A stretch of 7,679 bases of DNA, from the NCBI GenBank assembly GCA_945645715.1, contig CALZFJ010000089.1:1-7679 (forward strand). Reading direction: 5' to 3'. The notes under the pieces are model-generated. The model had not been told where the DNA came from and did no database searches. It saw only the letters and a program-made list of their open reading frames with translations. Positions 7,435 through 7,679 of this stretch are shown one piece after another. This DNA is from an uncultured Prevotellaceae bacterium. Its GTDB lineage: Bacteria > Bacteroidota > Bacteroidia > Bacteroidales > Muribaculaceae. Position numbers and translations under genes: made by a program. Position 1 is the first letter of the stretch, and every line of letters begins with the position of its first letter.

Positions 7435-7489
7435 TGACAGAATCTAATAACTAACTTTAAGAATAACAAAATCTTATTTTTATCGAATT

Positions 7490-7679
7490 ATGGACGCAGC
7501 TACAATTATAGGCTACGCAGCTACAGTGACTCTATTGCTCGGCTACTTGCCGCAAACTATCCGTACCATTCGCACACGCTCAACCGACGACATCGCCATG
7601 GGCACATTCTCTATGATGGGACTTGGTGCTCTGCTTTTTGCCATTCAGGGAGCAATGACCGGCAATATGCCTCTGCTCG
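7490..7679 (+). CDS. SemiSWEET-type PQ-loop sugar transporter, 3'-partial
   Basis: An ATG at 7490 opens a frame that runs off the right edge after 63 complete codons. The protein is hydrophobic: membrane segment 1 at about 4-22 ends in the 'LPQ' motif (20-22), a basic loop follows ('TIRTIRTRSTDDIAMGTF', 23-40), and segment 2 covers about 41-56. 'GYLPQTIRTIRTRSTDDIAMG' is the hallmark order of SemiSWEET/MtN3 proteins, three-helix half-transporters of about 85-95 residues that dimerise in the inner membrane to let sugars pass. Only the third helix is missing here. Where homologues usually have Trp in segment 2 ('xLWxxYG'), this one reads 'LLFAIQG', so Phe50 and Gln53 replace aromatic residues near the sugar site. 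The alignment is from memory. No terminator and no complete promoter lie between this gene and the regulator before it, so co-transcription is plausible. No Shine-Dalgarno is seen. Confidence 0.85.
   Translation, partial: MDAATIIGYAATVTLLLGYLPQTIRTIRTRSTDDIAMGTFSMMGLGALLFAIQGAMTGNMPLL

Noticed and set aside
7441..7489. Independent promoter for the SemiSWEET-like gene
   Set aside because: TAACTTTA at 7452-7459 differs from TAnnTTTG in the last base and no TTTG lies at the expected distance upstream, so a promoter cannot be supported.
1..7679. CRISPR array, tRNA, rRNA, insertion sequence or prophage parts
   Set aside because: No regularly spaced repeats, cloverleaf, rRNA-like stretch, transposase or integrase motif, or terminal inverted repeat was seen on either strand.

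Overview
The window reads as chromosomal DNA from an anaerobic Bacteroidetes, most likely the order Bacteroidales. Three things support this. Two promoters match the Bacteroidetes form TTTG-N19/20-TAnnTTTG. Start codons follow A/T-rich leaders, mostly without a good Shine-Dalgarno. The first gene ends in what looks like a type IX secretion (T9SS) C-terminal sorting domain. The moderate GC content and the style of the GLUG/Ig-like surface protein would suit Muribaculaceae or a relative, but the family is a guess.

Layout, all on the + strand. (1) 1-3207 is the 3' part of a large secreted beta-rich protein with GLUG-type repeats, a Big2-like Ig domain and a T9SS-type C-terminal domain; its N-terminus lies off the left edge. 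It is closed by a strong intrinsic terminator at 3234-3272. (2) 3507-6376 is a two-gene korA-korB operon for a 2-oxoacid (probably 2-oxoglutarate):ferredoxin oxidoreductase. It has its own Bacteroidetes promoter, a leader of about 83 nt that begins with a potential hairpin, and a perfect 13-bp hairpin at 6409-6442 as its terminator. (3) 6592-7434 encodes an AraC-family regulator with its own promoter and operator-like inverted repeats just upstream. (4) 7490 to the right edge is the start of a small membrane protein with a PQ-loop motif, a SemiSWEET-type transporter. It lies 55 nt behind the regulator with no terminator between them.

Working together: KorA and KorB form one enzyme that exchanges 2-oxoacid plus CoA and oxidised ferredoxin for acyl-CoA, CO2 and reduced ferredoxin. 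In Bacteroidales it is thought to serve 2-oxoglutarate (glutamate) supply and redox balance. The AraC regulator and the SemiSWEET-like gene look like a separate unit, possibly a regulator with its transported-sugar target; that link is inferred from position only. The surface protein is transcriptionally isolated from the rest.

No clear new multi-gene system is visible. The points most worth following up are the regulator/SemiSWEET pair, with an apparent change at a sugar-binding aromatic position, and the dyad symmetries upstream of the kor operon and the araC gene.
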